Of a DNA stretch of 64,000 nt, positions 47,116 through 55,552 are shown piece after piece. Position numbers and translations under genes: made by a program. This stretch comes from Maricaulis sp047308265 (GTDB lineage Bacteria; Pseudomonadota; Alphaproteobacteria; Caulobacterales; Maricaulaceae): NCBI RefSeq assembly GCF_047308265.1, contig NZ_JBKQWY010000004.1:1-64000 (forward strand). The letters are read 5' to 3'. The stretch's first letter is position 1; each line of letters begins with the position of its first letter. Below the pieces are notes generated by a model. The model worked only from the letters and a program-made list of their open reading frames with translations, did no database searches and was not told the origin of the DNA.

Positions 47116-48288
47116 TTACAGACCTTCGTTGAACAGCTCGCGGCCGATCAGCCAGCGACGGATCTCTGACGTGCCCGCGCCAATCTCGTAGAGCTTGGCA
47201 TCGCGCAAAAGGCGTCCGGTCGGGTATTCATTGATATAGCCATTCCCACCCAGCAGCTGGATGGCATCAAGAGCCAGCTTGGTGGCCGCTTCCGCAGCGT
47301 AAAGAATGGCGCCCGCAGCATCCTTGCGGGTCGTCTGGCCGCGATCACAGGCCTTGGCCACGGCATAGACATAGGCCCGGGCCGCATTCATCGTGACATA
47401 CATATCGGCCAGCTTGCCCTGGACCAGCTGGAACTCACCGATGGAACGACCGAACTGTTTGCGCTCCTGGATATAGGGACGCACCACATCGAGGCAGGAC
47501 TGCATAATGCCCACCGGACCAGCAGACAGGACAGCGCGCTCATAATCGAGGCCTGACATGAGGACTTTCACACCCTCGTTCAGCGGCCCCATCACATTCT
47601 CTTCCGGCACTTCACAGTCTTCAAAGACCAGCTCACCCGTCTCTGATCCGCGCATGCCCAGCTTGTCGAGCTTCTGGGCGACGGAGAAACCGGCGAAACC
47701 CTTCTCAATCAAAAACGCGCTGATTCCTTTGGAGGCCGCCTCAGGCTCGGTCTTGGCGTAGACGATCAGCGTATCCGCGGACGGCGCATTGGTGATCCAC
47801 ATCTTCGAACCATTGAGCACGTAACGATCGCCGCGCTTGTCGGCCCGCAGGCGCATGGAGACAACGTCCGACCCGGCACCGGGCTCTGACATCGCCAGCG
47901 ACCCCACATGCTCACCGGTCATGAGCTTGGGCAGATAGCGCGCCTTTTGCTCGGCCGTGCCCCAGCGTCGCAGCTGGTTCACACACAGGTTCGAGTGGGC
48001 ACCGTAGGACAGGCCGACAGAGGCCGAAGCGCGGGAGATTTCCTCCATCGCTACAACGTGTTCCAGATATCCCAGGCCGGAACCGCCATCCTCTTCCTCG
48101 ACGGTGATGCCGAGCAGGCCAAGCTCACCCATTTTCTGCCAGAGATCGGCAGGAAACTCGTCGCTCTGATCGATCTCGGCCGCACGCGGCGCGATCTCGT
48201 CTGCAGCAAAGGAACGGACGGTGTCGCGGATCATGTCCGCGGTTTCACCGAGGTCGAAATCAAGAGAGGGGTATTCGTTCGCAATCAT
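47116..48288 (-). CDS. liuA: Isovaleryl-CoA dehydrogenase
   Basis: A 390-residue acyl-CoA dehydrogenase that oxidises isovaleryl-CoA to 3-methylcrotonyl-CoA with FAD. It has E-P-G-A-G-S-D-V near 140, W-I-T-N-A-P, the V-R-P-Y-I-Q-E-R-K-Q-F-G block, D-A-I-Q-L-L-G-G-N-G-Y-I-N-E-Y-P near 345, and the R-D-A-K-L-Y-E-I-G-A-G-T-S-E-I-R-R end typical of the IVD branch. The catalytic glutamate of IVD (near 254) is inferred from family, not fully checked. It lies 4 kb from mccB with an exported protein and a patatin gene between. Confidence 0.9.
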   Translation of the reverse strand: MIANEYPSLDFDLGETADMIRDTVRSFAADEIAPRAAEIDQSDEFPADLWQKMGELGLLGITVEEEDGGSGLGYLEHVVAMEEISRASASVGLSYGAHSNLCVNQLRRWGTAEQKARYLPKLMTGEHVGSLAMSEPGAGSDVVSMRLRADKRGDRYVLNGSKMWITNAPSADTLIVYAKTEPEAASKGISAFLIEKGFAGFSVAQKLDKLGMRGSETGELVFEDCEVPEENVMGPLNEGVKVLMSGLDYERAVLSAGPVGIMQSCLDVVRPYIQERKQFGRSIGEFQLVQGKLADMYVTMNAARAYVYAVAKACDRGQTTRKDAAGAILYAAEAATKLALDAIQLLGGNGYINEYPTGRLLRDAKLYEIGAGTSEIRRWLIGRELFNEGL

Positions 48289-48380
48289 GTGGCGCGATGT
48301 ATCACGCGCTCGACAGGCGTCAAGCGCCCGAACGCCAGATCACAGAAAATTATGCCCGCCGAAATCTGAAATGCGGTGGA

Positions 48381-50936
48381 TTATTTTTTCTTTGAACCCA
48401 GCATGGAGAGCAATTGCCACCCCGAACCGATCACCAGGAACAGTCCCACCAGCGCGCAGATCACGCCGAAGGTCAAAGGCCGCTCGGCCACGATATGCGC
48501 CCAGTCCTGCACCACCGTGTAGGCGCCATAGCCCCCGGTCGCCAGGCCCAGCACAAGCACGACCACGAAACTCCACAAGCCCTCATAAGGATCGGATGCG
48601 ACATGTTTTTCGGGAATGATCTGATAGGGGTCATCACCGCCGGTCAGATCGGCCGGCGTGAAACTGTCCAGCTCCACCTCGTCCGTGCGTTCCGACTCGT
48701 AGAGGGGATCGGGATCAACACCTGCATCGGCGGGATCGGGACGATGAGGATTTTCGATTTCGCCATTCATCCCGTCATCGGCCGCTTCAGCGACAAACTC
48801 ATCCACCGATGGCGGCGGGGTCGAATCGGCAGACATGTCGAAGATCTGGTTGGCGGGAATACTCTCAGTGGCGACATCCACGTCTGAGTGTGTATCCGCG
48901 TCTGTGGCTGTCGCCGGACCCGGTTCGCCCGCGATATCGGGCTCTTCTGTGGTCTCCGGCTCTTCCGCCACCTCGGTTTCACCCACAGTCGGAACATCGA
49001 CATCATCGAATTCCGCCTCAGCCTTGTCACTCTCGACCAGGATCTCAGGCATTTGATCCGGCGCGACCTCGGGGGTCACCTCTTCAGACACCGTCTCCAC
49101 AGCCACTCTATTCTCAGCCGCTGTATTCGCAGGAGTTTCGTCTGTCTGCGGCTCCACAGGTGTGGGCTCAGCCCGCTCCCAGCCGGCGAACATCTCACCA
49201 ACTAGAGCAAAGCCCAGCGTCACACCTTCCGGCAGATTGCGGTTGTTGGCCTGGACCTGTGCATAATGCTCGGGCGCCGTTTCCGTGGGCGCCTGCTCGA
49301 TCTGGCGCGACATGCGCGCGATCACGGCAGCAGCGACATCATCGCGCGCCGGGCGGCCAGGCAGTGGCGTGTCGGGCTGCGCCGCGTCTTCAAGCGCGTT
49401 GTCGGTAAGATCGGCGCTTTCTGAGATCTCTTCGTCGGGTGTTTCCTCTACAGGGGGAAGCGGCATTTCGGTCAGAGCGTCAGTCAGAGCCTGTCCGGCG
49501 GGTGTGGCGTCTGTTTCGGTATCGTCGCTAGCATCGCTGTCGGCAGCATCTTCAACGGCGGCAGCATCTTCAACGGCGGCGACATCCTCGGAAACAGCCT
49601 CCTCGACGACTGTCTCGTCTGCGCCCCCTTCGTTCACTTCATCCGTGGCCACCGCGTCAGCTGTGACTTCAGAGACCGGATCAGCGATTATCGTTTCATC
49701 GGTGACGTCAACAGGTTCAGCGGTATCGTCCGCTTCAGATGTTGCGGTGTCGCCGATCACGGCATCGTCGGCCTCAGCCACCACGCTGGGCTCAGCCTCG
49801 ATGACGGGCTCAACATCTGTCCCGGGGACCGAATCCTCATCCTCAGCGATAACCGGGTCGGCGTCGACCTCGGCTGTTTCTTCGATCTCACCTGCTTCAC
49901 TCTCACTGGCGAGATCTTCGACCACGTCGACGTCCGTCGGCTGGTCTTCCGGCGAGATTTCGGCCTCTGCGACATCCTCCTGCGTGGGCGTATCGTCCAG
50001 GCTTGGCACCACCGGCGCGACGAGTTCGACAGTCTCCGGCTCGCTCTGTTCCAGAATCCGCGCATCAAGCCCGGCCTGGGCCATGGCGATCATGCGGGCG
50101 ATTTCGTTTTCCGCGCGTCCCGGATGAGACTCACGCGGCGCGGCCGGCGGCGGAGGGGGCGGTAATTCCGCGATCGGCGGAGTAGCGGGCGGGGTGTCCT
50201 CATCTGCCGTTTCGGCAAGCGATGCCACCGGTTCCGCATCCGCCATCGCCAGTTCAGCGACGGGCGGCGCTTCCATCAACGCCGTGTCAGGCTGGTCATC
50301 CGCCAGTTCGCGGACGGCGGCCTCAAGGGGCGCCAAGGCCTCTTCTGCAGGCTCGGGATGCTCTACCTTAATGACGAGTTCGACACTCTCATCCTCGGCC
50401 TCAGCCTCATCCATCGTCTGAACCTGATCCGTCGCCATCTCGGCCCCCGCCGAAACGGTCTCGGTTTCAACCAGTTCGGCTTCGCCTTCGACAATCTCGA
50501 CCGGCGCGGCCGCCCTCGGCCCTTTCAGGAACAACTGACTTTCCGCCTCATGACGGGCCGACGCGCTGTCAGCCCAGCTGGCTATGGCTTCACCGGCTGC
50601 CGAAGCCCGGCCCTCAAACAGAAAGCGTGCCACATCGGAACGGGCAAAGGCGTCCACCCCGATTCCGTGAACAAAGCTGACCAGGGCATCACGCTGAGCG
50701 TCTGTCAGCGGAATGGATGCGACTTCATCAATCGCCGCCTCGGCCTGCATCACATCATAAATCAGCAGGAGGGAGGCCTCATCGCGTGAGACCCGCACGC
50801 CTTCGCGCGCAGCCTTGCGGTGGCCAAAACCAACAACCCAATGCCCTTCGGCATGGATCTGGGCAAGCTCGTGGAAAGGCTCGTATGCCTCAATCAATTC
50901 CCGGGCGGCCGGCGAGGATTTCAGTCGCGCTTTCAT
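48381..50936 (-). CDS. spmX: SpmX-like polarity protein (degenerate lysozyme domain, long acidic linker, two membrane helices)
   Basis: An 851-residue protein of the Caulobacter SpmX layout. Residues 10-140 form a GH24/T4-lysozyme-like domain (W-V-V-G-F-G-H-R-K-A-A-R-E-G-V, D-A-Q-R-D-A-L-V-S-F). Aligned to the T4 triad Glu-Asp-Thr, Glu19 remains, but Asp is His28 and Thr is Val34, so hydrolysis is unlikely. Residues about 150-780 are highly acidic and low-complexity, with Pro-rich patches, and probably disordered. Two membrane helices near 785-805 and 820-842 close it. In Caulobacter SpmX recruits DivJ to the stalked pole and forms condensates through the acidic region. About twice the Caulobacter length. 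ATG 50936 gives the family-like M-K-A-R-L. Confidence 0.9.
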   Translation of the reverse strand: MKARLKSSPAARELIEAYEPFHELAQIHAEGHWVVGFGHRKAAREGVRVSRDEASLLLIYDVMQAEAAIDEVASIPLTDAQRDALVSFVHGIGVDAFARSDVARFLFEGRASAAGEAIASWADSASARHEAESQLFLKGPRAAAPVEIVEGEAELVETETVSAGAEMATDQVQTMDEAEAEDESVELVIKVEHPEPAEEALAPLEAAVRELADDQPDTALMEAPPVAELAMADAEPVASLAETADEDTPPATPPIAELPPPPPPAAPRESHPGRAENEIARMIAMAQAGLDARILEQSEPETVELVAPVVPSLDDTPTQEDVAEAEISPEDQPTDVDVVEDLASESEAGEIEETAEVDADPVIAEDEDSVPGTDVEPVIEAEPSVVAEADDAVIGDTATSEADDTAEPVDVTDETIIADPVSEVTADAVATDEVNEGGADETVVEEAVSEDVAAVEDAAAVEDAADSDASDDTETDATPAGQALTDALTEMPLPPVEETPDEEISESADLTDNALEDAAQPDTPLPGRPARDDVAAAVIARMSRQIEQAPTETAPEHYAQVQANNRNLPEGVTLGFALVGEMFAGWERAEPTPVEPQTDETPANTAAENRVAVETVSEEVTPEVAPDQMPEILVESDKAEAEFDDVDVPTVGETEVAEEPETTEEPDIAGEPGPATATDADTHSDVDVATESIPANQIFDMSADSTPPPSVDEFVAEAADDGMNGEIENPHRPDPADAGVDPDPLYESERTDEVELDSFTPADLTGGDDPYQIIPEKHVASDPYEGLWSFVVVLVLGLATGGYGAYTVVQDWAHIVAERPLTFGVICALVGLFLVIGSGWQLLSMLGSKKK

Positions 50937-51037
50937 CGTGTTCCGTTTCGAGACGGCGGTCTGGTCCAGACCCTGGCAGTGCAAATCTCACACCGCTTCC
51001 GCCCTCGCCTTACTCTACTCAGTTCACAAGACCCAGC

Positions 51038-52081
51038 CTACTCAGCCAGTTCGGTATAGACATCCGTATCATTGAGCGCGGTAAACGGAGCGAAAAACCC
51101 GCCACCACTGCCCCCGCCCACAAGATAGATCCCGTCGCCCAGCACCGCGGCTGCCGCTTCGGTCCGCGGCGCCAGCAAAGTGCCGACACGCTCCCACACT
51201 GCACGCTCGCCATCATAGGCCCAGTGCGTATCGAGCGTGGTCTCGTTATCGCTGCCACGACCACCCATTAGGTGCAGACGCCCCTCGAACGACGCGGCGC
51301 TGGCACCCACCACGGCTTCGGGAAGATCAGGCCCTGAACGCCATTCCCCCGATTGCGGAGAGAAGACATCCGTGCGCCGGGTCACGTCTCCGCCTGTCAT
51401 TCCGCCCATCACCCAGAGCTCACCAGCAAAGACCACCGATACGGCGCCCGGGCGGATCACACCGGCTGGCAGGGTTTCGCTCGACCAGCTCGTCTCGACC
51501 GGATCGAACACATAGAGGGTTTCATCATCCCGCTGCCCGCCAATCGCGTAGAGGCGTTCATTGAGGCTAATCAGATCAAAATCGACCCGGGGACCCGGCA
51601 AGGCGGCCTCGCTCTGCCAGATACCGTCCTCCGGCGACCAGGACCACATCGAAGCGGAGGGCGAGGTCGGCGCGCTATAGGCCTGTCGGGCCTGACCGTA
51701 AGGCTGAAACCCCGTCTCGTCCGGAGAATATCCTCCGCCAGCATAGCCGCCAGCGACATAGATGCGGCCCTCGATGGCCGCCATGCCAAACTGTTCCAGC
51801 CCCACTGGCAGGGACAATTCCGGGATCCAGTCGTCATAGTCCGGATCGTACTGATCAAATTCAACATGGGGTGTGGTCAGACCTGAGCCACCCGCAGCGT
51901 AGAGCTTGCCATCCAGAACGGCGACACCCAGCCCGGCGCGACCCTCTTCAAGCCGCCCGGCGGCGTTCCACCCCGGCTCGAAGGTCCCGGCCCCGTCCAC
52001 TTGCAAAGCCGACGCCGAAGCGGCCAGCCCGAGGGACAGGATCACAGACAACATCCCAGTACGCACCATCTCAATCACCAT
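51038..52081 (-). CDS. Exported kelch-repeat protein
   Basis: A 347-residue protein with a signal peptide (M-V-R-T-G-M-L-S-V then hydrophobic, A-S-A-L-Q). Six kelch motifs, each with a GG pair after a short strand (L-Y-A-A-G-G, I-Y-V-A-G-G, L-Y-A-I-G-G, L-W-V-M-G-G, L-H-L-M-G-G, I-Y-L-V-G-G), predict a complete six-bladed propeller. The start is ATG 52081, or ATG 52069 (M-V-R-T-G); no Shine-Dalgarno site is decisive. It begins 26 bp past mgtE on the same strand. No catalytic motif is seen; it may bind sugars or proteins in the periplasm. Confidence 0.85.
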   Translation of the reverse strand: MVIEMVRTGMLSVILSLGLAASASALQVDGAGTFEPGWNAAGRLEEGRAGLGVAVLDGKLYAAGGSGLTTPHVEFDQYDPDYDDWIPELSLPVGLEQFGMAAIEGRIYVAGGYAGGGYSPDETGFQPYGQARQAYSAPTSPSASMWSWSPEDGIWQSEAALPGPRVDFDLISLNERLYAIGGQRDDETLYVFDPVETSWSSETLPAGVIRPGAVSVVFAGELWVMGGMTGGDVTRRTDVFSPQSGEWRSGPDLPEAVVGASAASFEGRLHLMGGRGSDNETTLDTHWAYDGERAVWERVGTLLAPRTEAAAAVLGDGIYLVGGGSGGGFFAPFTALNDTDVYTELAE

Positions 52082-52107
52082 CTTCCAAGACCCCGTGTGA
52101 TATTCCA

Positions 52108-53499
52108 TCACAACAGGACCCAAGTCGCCAGCCCCAAGAACGCCACGAATCCGATAACGTCAGTCACGGTCGTGACAAAAACCGACGAGGCCACAGCGGG
52201 GTCAGCACCGGCGCGCTGCAACCCCAGCGGGATGAGAATGCCAGACAGCCCCGCACAGGCGAGATTGACGACCATGGCCAGGGCAATCACCCCCGCCAGC
52301 TCAAGGGACTGGAACCAGATAATCGTCACAACAGCCATGACGACGGCAAAGAGAAGGCCATTCAGTGTCCCCGTGGCCAGTTCGCGCCAGACCACGCGGG
52401 AGGCATTGGCGGAGGTCAGATCGCGCGCTGCCAGCGCACGCACCGCAACCGCCAGCGATTGTGTGCCCGCATTGCCGCCCATCGACGCCACAATCGGCAT
52501 CAGAACCGCCAGTGCCACGATCTGCTCGATTGACCCCTCAAAGAGCGCAATAAAACCGGAGGCCAGCACAGCCGTGGCCAGATTGAGCAAGAGCCAGGGC
52601 GCGCGCGCGCGTGTCGCACTCATGACCGTATCGGCGAGGCTGGCCTCGTTCACACCGGCCAGAGCGAGCAGGTCTTCCTCATTCTCCTCGCTGATCACGT
52701 CGACCATGTCGTCAATGGTCAGCATGCCGCTCAGGCGTCCCGCCTCGTCGACCACCGGCGCGGACACAAGATGGTATTTCTGGAACAGATAGGCCACCTC
52801 TTCCTGATCGGTTTCCGGCGCCACCTTGATGCGCGGTGTCAGCATGAGCTCGGTTAGTTCAGTGTCACGCTGGGCGCTCAACAGCAAACAGACCGGTATC
52901 TCTCCCACCGGCCGGAAGCCGGCATCCACCACAAACAGGTCGTGAAACTTGTCAGGCAGTTCCGCCTCGGTCCGCCGCATGTGATCGAGCGCATGCCCCA
53001 CCGTCCAGAAATCGGGTGCGGCGACAAATTCGCGCTGCATGAGGCGGCCGGCCGTCTCGTCGTCGAAGGCCAGGCTGCTCTCGACCGCCTCGCGCTCCTG
53101 ATCAGGCATTTCCGCCAGAACCGCTGCACGGACGTCCGCATCAAGTTCTTCAATGACCTCGGTCGCATCATCACTGTCCAGGTCAACGATCGCCGCCGCC
53201 AGGTGGGATGGATCGAGATGCTCCATCACGCCTTCGCGGGTTTCTGGCTCCAGCTCGGCGAGAACATCCCCGGTCAGAACATCAGGGACCAGCTCGGCAA
53301 TGCGTTCCTGCTGCCCCGAGGATAGCTGTTCGAGCACATCGGCAATATCGGCTTCGTGCAGCGGCGCCAGACGACGGCGGATACGGTCGACATCCGACTG
53401 GCCAATGGCCTCCTTCAGCCCGGAGACATATTCCGGGTCCAGATCGGCCTGGGCCGGCGCTTCTTCAAGGAGTTCTTCTTCAAAAGCGTCATCGCTCAT
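52108..53499 (-). CDS. mgtE: Magnesium transporter MgtE
   Basis: A 463-residue inner-membrane Mg2+ channel/transporter. Residues 1-140 form the MgtE N domain with repeated L-x-x-L-D and D-x-x-D-A-T-E-V-I-E. Two CBS domains follow (H-D-L-F-V-V-D-A-G-F-R-P-V-G and V-S-A-P-V-V-D-E-A-G-R-L-S-G), then five membrane helices with P-I-V-A-S-M-G-G-N-A-G-T-Q in the pore. ATG 53499 is preceded by AAGGAGG. It begins 142 bp from the divergent membrane protein gene. Confidence 0.95.
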   Translation of the reverse strand: MSDDAFEEELLEEAPAQADLDPEYVSGLKEAIGQSDVDRIRRRLAPLHEADIADVLEQLSSGQQERIAELVPDVLTGDVLAELEPETREGVMEHLDPSHLAAAIVDLDSDDATEVIEELDADVRAAVLAEMPDQEREAVESSLAFDDETAGRLMQREFVAAPDFWTVGHALDHMRRTEAELPDKFHDLFVVDAGFRPVGEIPVCLLLSAQRDTELTELMLTPRIKVAPETDQEEVAYLFQKYHLVSAPVVDEAGRLSGMLTIDDMVDVISEENEEDLLALAGVNEASLADTVMSATRARAPWLLLNLATAVLASGFIALFEGSIEQIVALAVLMPIVASMGGNAGTQSLAVAVRALAARDLTSANASRVVWRELATGTLNGLLFAVVMAVVTIIWFQSLELAGVIALAMVVNLACAGLSGILIPLGLQRAGADPAVASSVFVTTVTDVIGFVAFLGLATWVLL

Positions 53500-53640
53500 G
53501 TCGGCCTCCTTGCCTTGCACCTGCGGGATCTCATTGGGTCTGGATTCGTGGCTTTCTTCTAGCCATCTCAGAAGGGCTCGACAATCACATTGACCTGTTT
53601 TCTCTGCCGGTTAGTGTCACACGCCAGTGGGGGGCGAGCC

Positions 53641-54651
53641 ATGTCAGGCTTTGATGTATTTTTGCACGATCCGGCCTTGCGACCTGTTCTGTGGGGACTG
53701 GGCGCGGGCTTCGGTGCGACCCTTCTGGGTTTGCTCGTCTTTGGCCTTGTCCAGGCCGACCCGGCTGCCCCGGGACAGCGCAGCCTGAAACCGGGCGCCC
53801 TGCTTGCCGGTGCGTTCACCAGTCTCAATCAATGCAAGGGACAACTCGCCGGGCTGCTGATCGTCATCACCGGTTTGACCACAGGGATCACCACGCTCGA
53901 CCTGATGGGCCTGCCCGGCATGAGCATCGGCTTGATGATCTGTGCCGCCGCCCTGGTGTTTCTCGGTCACCGTGCGCTGCTGAAGCACGCCACGCGCCGC
54001 ATGGGACATGTCATGCCATCAAGCGGCATGTGGCTGGTCCTGGTGACCAATCTTCTGCTTGGCCTGATCATTCTGGTGGTTGCGGGCTTTCTGGCCGCCC
54101 TGGCGCTGCTGGCCTATACCGTGCTCAACAGCCTCATAGACGCGCCCGGATCGATCAGTGCGGTCCTGGCCTTTCTCGTGGCGACCATTCTTGTTTTGCT
54201 GAGCCCACTCGCGGCGCGCATGAGCTTTGCCTTTCCCGCGATCAGCATCGGGTTTCGCTACGGGCTTGGCACGGCCGCCAGCAAGTCCGCCGGGCTGGGC
54301 GTGAGTCTCGCCAGCGCCTTGTGGATCACCGCACTGGTTTCACATGCGCTTATTTTTGGCGTCAGCCTGGGACTGCAGGAGTTGATCTGGACTGTGCTGG
54401 GCTATCCCACACCCGAGGCTGATCTGACCGGTTTTTCACCCAACTATCCCTCACCGTCCGAGACCGCCTTCTGGGTGGATGTTGTGTTCTTCACCCTACC
54501 GACCGAACTGCTGAACAATCTCTACATCCTGATCAGCGTCGCCGTCCTGTCCACCGCCTATGAGCGGCGCCTGCTCGATGATCCCGGTCTCAGCGCGGTC
54601 TTCGGCGACGCCCCTGACGCTCCGGGGGATGCGGACGCCACACATGCCTAG
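53641..54651 (+). CDS. Polytopic membrane protein of unknown function
   Basis: A 336-residue protein with six to eight hydrophobic segments and a long hydrophilic loop after the first. No channel filter, Walker or catalytic motif is visible. The end is Asp/Ala-rich. Start ATG 53641 (M-S-G-F-D) is preferred because the frame upstream lacks a good start. It overlaps the start of the ThuA-like gene by 8 bp. Confidence 0.72.
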   Translation: MSGFDVFLHDPALRPVLWGLGAGFGATLLGLLVFGLVQADPAAPGQRSLKPGALLAGAFTSLNQCKGQLAGLLIVITGLTTGITTLDLMGLPGMSIGLMICAAALVFLGHRALLKHATRRMGHVMPSSGMWLVLVTNLLLGLIILVVAGFLAALALLAYTVLNSLIDAPGSISAVLAFLVATILVLLSPLAARMSFAFPAISIGFRYGLGTAASKSAGLGVSLASALWITALVSHALIFGVSLGLQELIWTVLGYPTPEADLTGFSPNYPSPSETAFWVDVVFFTLPTELLNNLYILISVAVLSTAYERRLLDDPGLSAVFGDAPDAPGDADATHA

Positions 54652-55552
54652 ATCACGCAGTGCACACTCACGCCCCCGCCTTGTTCCCCTGATCGCTCTG
54701 TGTGTGAGCGCGTGCTCTGCCATTGCGCCCGTTTCGCCTGCTTCTCCTGTTTCACCTGAGGTAAACCCGATGTCTGACCGCCCGGAGGTTTCCGAATACA
54801 TGAGCGAACCGGCGGTGCTGGTTTTTTCACAAACCCTGGGCTGGCGACACAATGAAGGCATTGCCGGCGCCGATCTCTTTTTTGCCGAACTGGCCACGGA
54901 TCGCGGGTATGGCCTGTTCACCACCGCACAGCCCGGGGTCTTCAATGCGCAGGATCTCGCCCGCTTCGATGTCATCGTGTTCAATAATGTCTCGGGAGAG
55001 GTGCTGTCGGCCCAGCAACGCCAGGCGTTTGAAGACTGGATGGCTGATGGCGGCGCCTGGATCGGCCTGCATGGTGCCGGTGATGCCTCGATCGCCAGCT
55101 GGACCTGGTATCAGGACAATCTGATCGGCACGCGCTTTCTCGGCCATATCATGGCCCCGCAATTCCAGACAGCGCGCGTGGTGACACTGAGCGGCACTCA
55201 TCCGGTGATGCAGGATGTCCCTGCGCAATGGGAGCACCGGGATGAATGGTATTCCTTTGATCGTGTGCCCGACATGGAGGGGTTGGTCCTGCTGGCCGGT
55301 CTGGACGAAACCAGTTATTCGCCACGCAACACCGTGGTCACGGACTGGCCGGAAGATCTGGCCATGAGCGATGATCCGACGCAGCACCCGATCATCTGGG
55401 GGCGCTGCACCCCTCACTATCGCGCCGTCTATTCCGCGCTCGGGCACGGTTTTGAGACCTATCGCGACCCGATCTACAGACAGATACTGGGCCAGGCCTT
55501 CGACTGGGTCCGGACGAACCGGACCCAGCCAGATACGGACTGTCCGGACTAG
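54644..55552 (+). CDS. ThuA-like lipoprotein
   Basis: A 302-residue protein with an N-terminal signal and a lipobox-like C-V-S-A-C near residue 22. The ThuA domain shows V-L-V-F-S-Q-T-L-G-W-R-H-N, D-V-I-V-F-N-N, G-L-H-G-A-G-D-A, H-R-D-E-W-Y-S-F and G-R-x-x-Y-S-A-L-G-H, the glutamine-amidotransferase-like fold of the family (trehalose utilisation, sugar hydrolases). No Cys-His-Glu triad is clear, so enzymatic activity is uncertain. ATG 54644 is used; ATG 54629 is possible. Its stop overlaps the convergent phosphoesterase stop. Confidence 0.85.
   Translation: MPRSRSAHSRPRLVPLIALCVSACSAIAPVSPASPVSPEVNPMSDRPEVSEYMSEPAVLVFSQTLGWRHNEGIAGADLFFAELATDRGYGLFTTAQPGVFNAQDLARFDVIVFNNVSGEVLSAQQRQAFEDWMADGGAWIGLHGAGDASIASWTWYQDNLIGTRFLGHIMAPQFQTARVVTLSGTHPVMQDVPAQWEHRDEWYSFDRVPDMEGLVLLAGLDETSYSPRNTVVTDWPEDLAMSDDPTQHPIIWGRCTPHYRAVYSALGHGFETYRDPIYRQILGQAFDWVRTNRTQPDTDCPD

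Noticed and set aside
49285..50127. A Ser/Ala-rich 280-codon frame on the plus strand
   Set aside because: Mirror image of the acidic linker of spmX; low complexity only, no RBS.
50937..51037. Sigma-54 promoter upstream of spmX
   Set aside because: I looked for TGGCAC-N5-TTGC in the minus-strand sequence before spmX, as expected from TacA control in Caulobacter. TTTGCACTGCC is present but does not fit the spacing.
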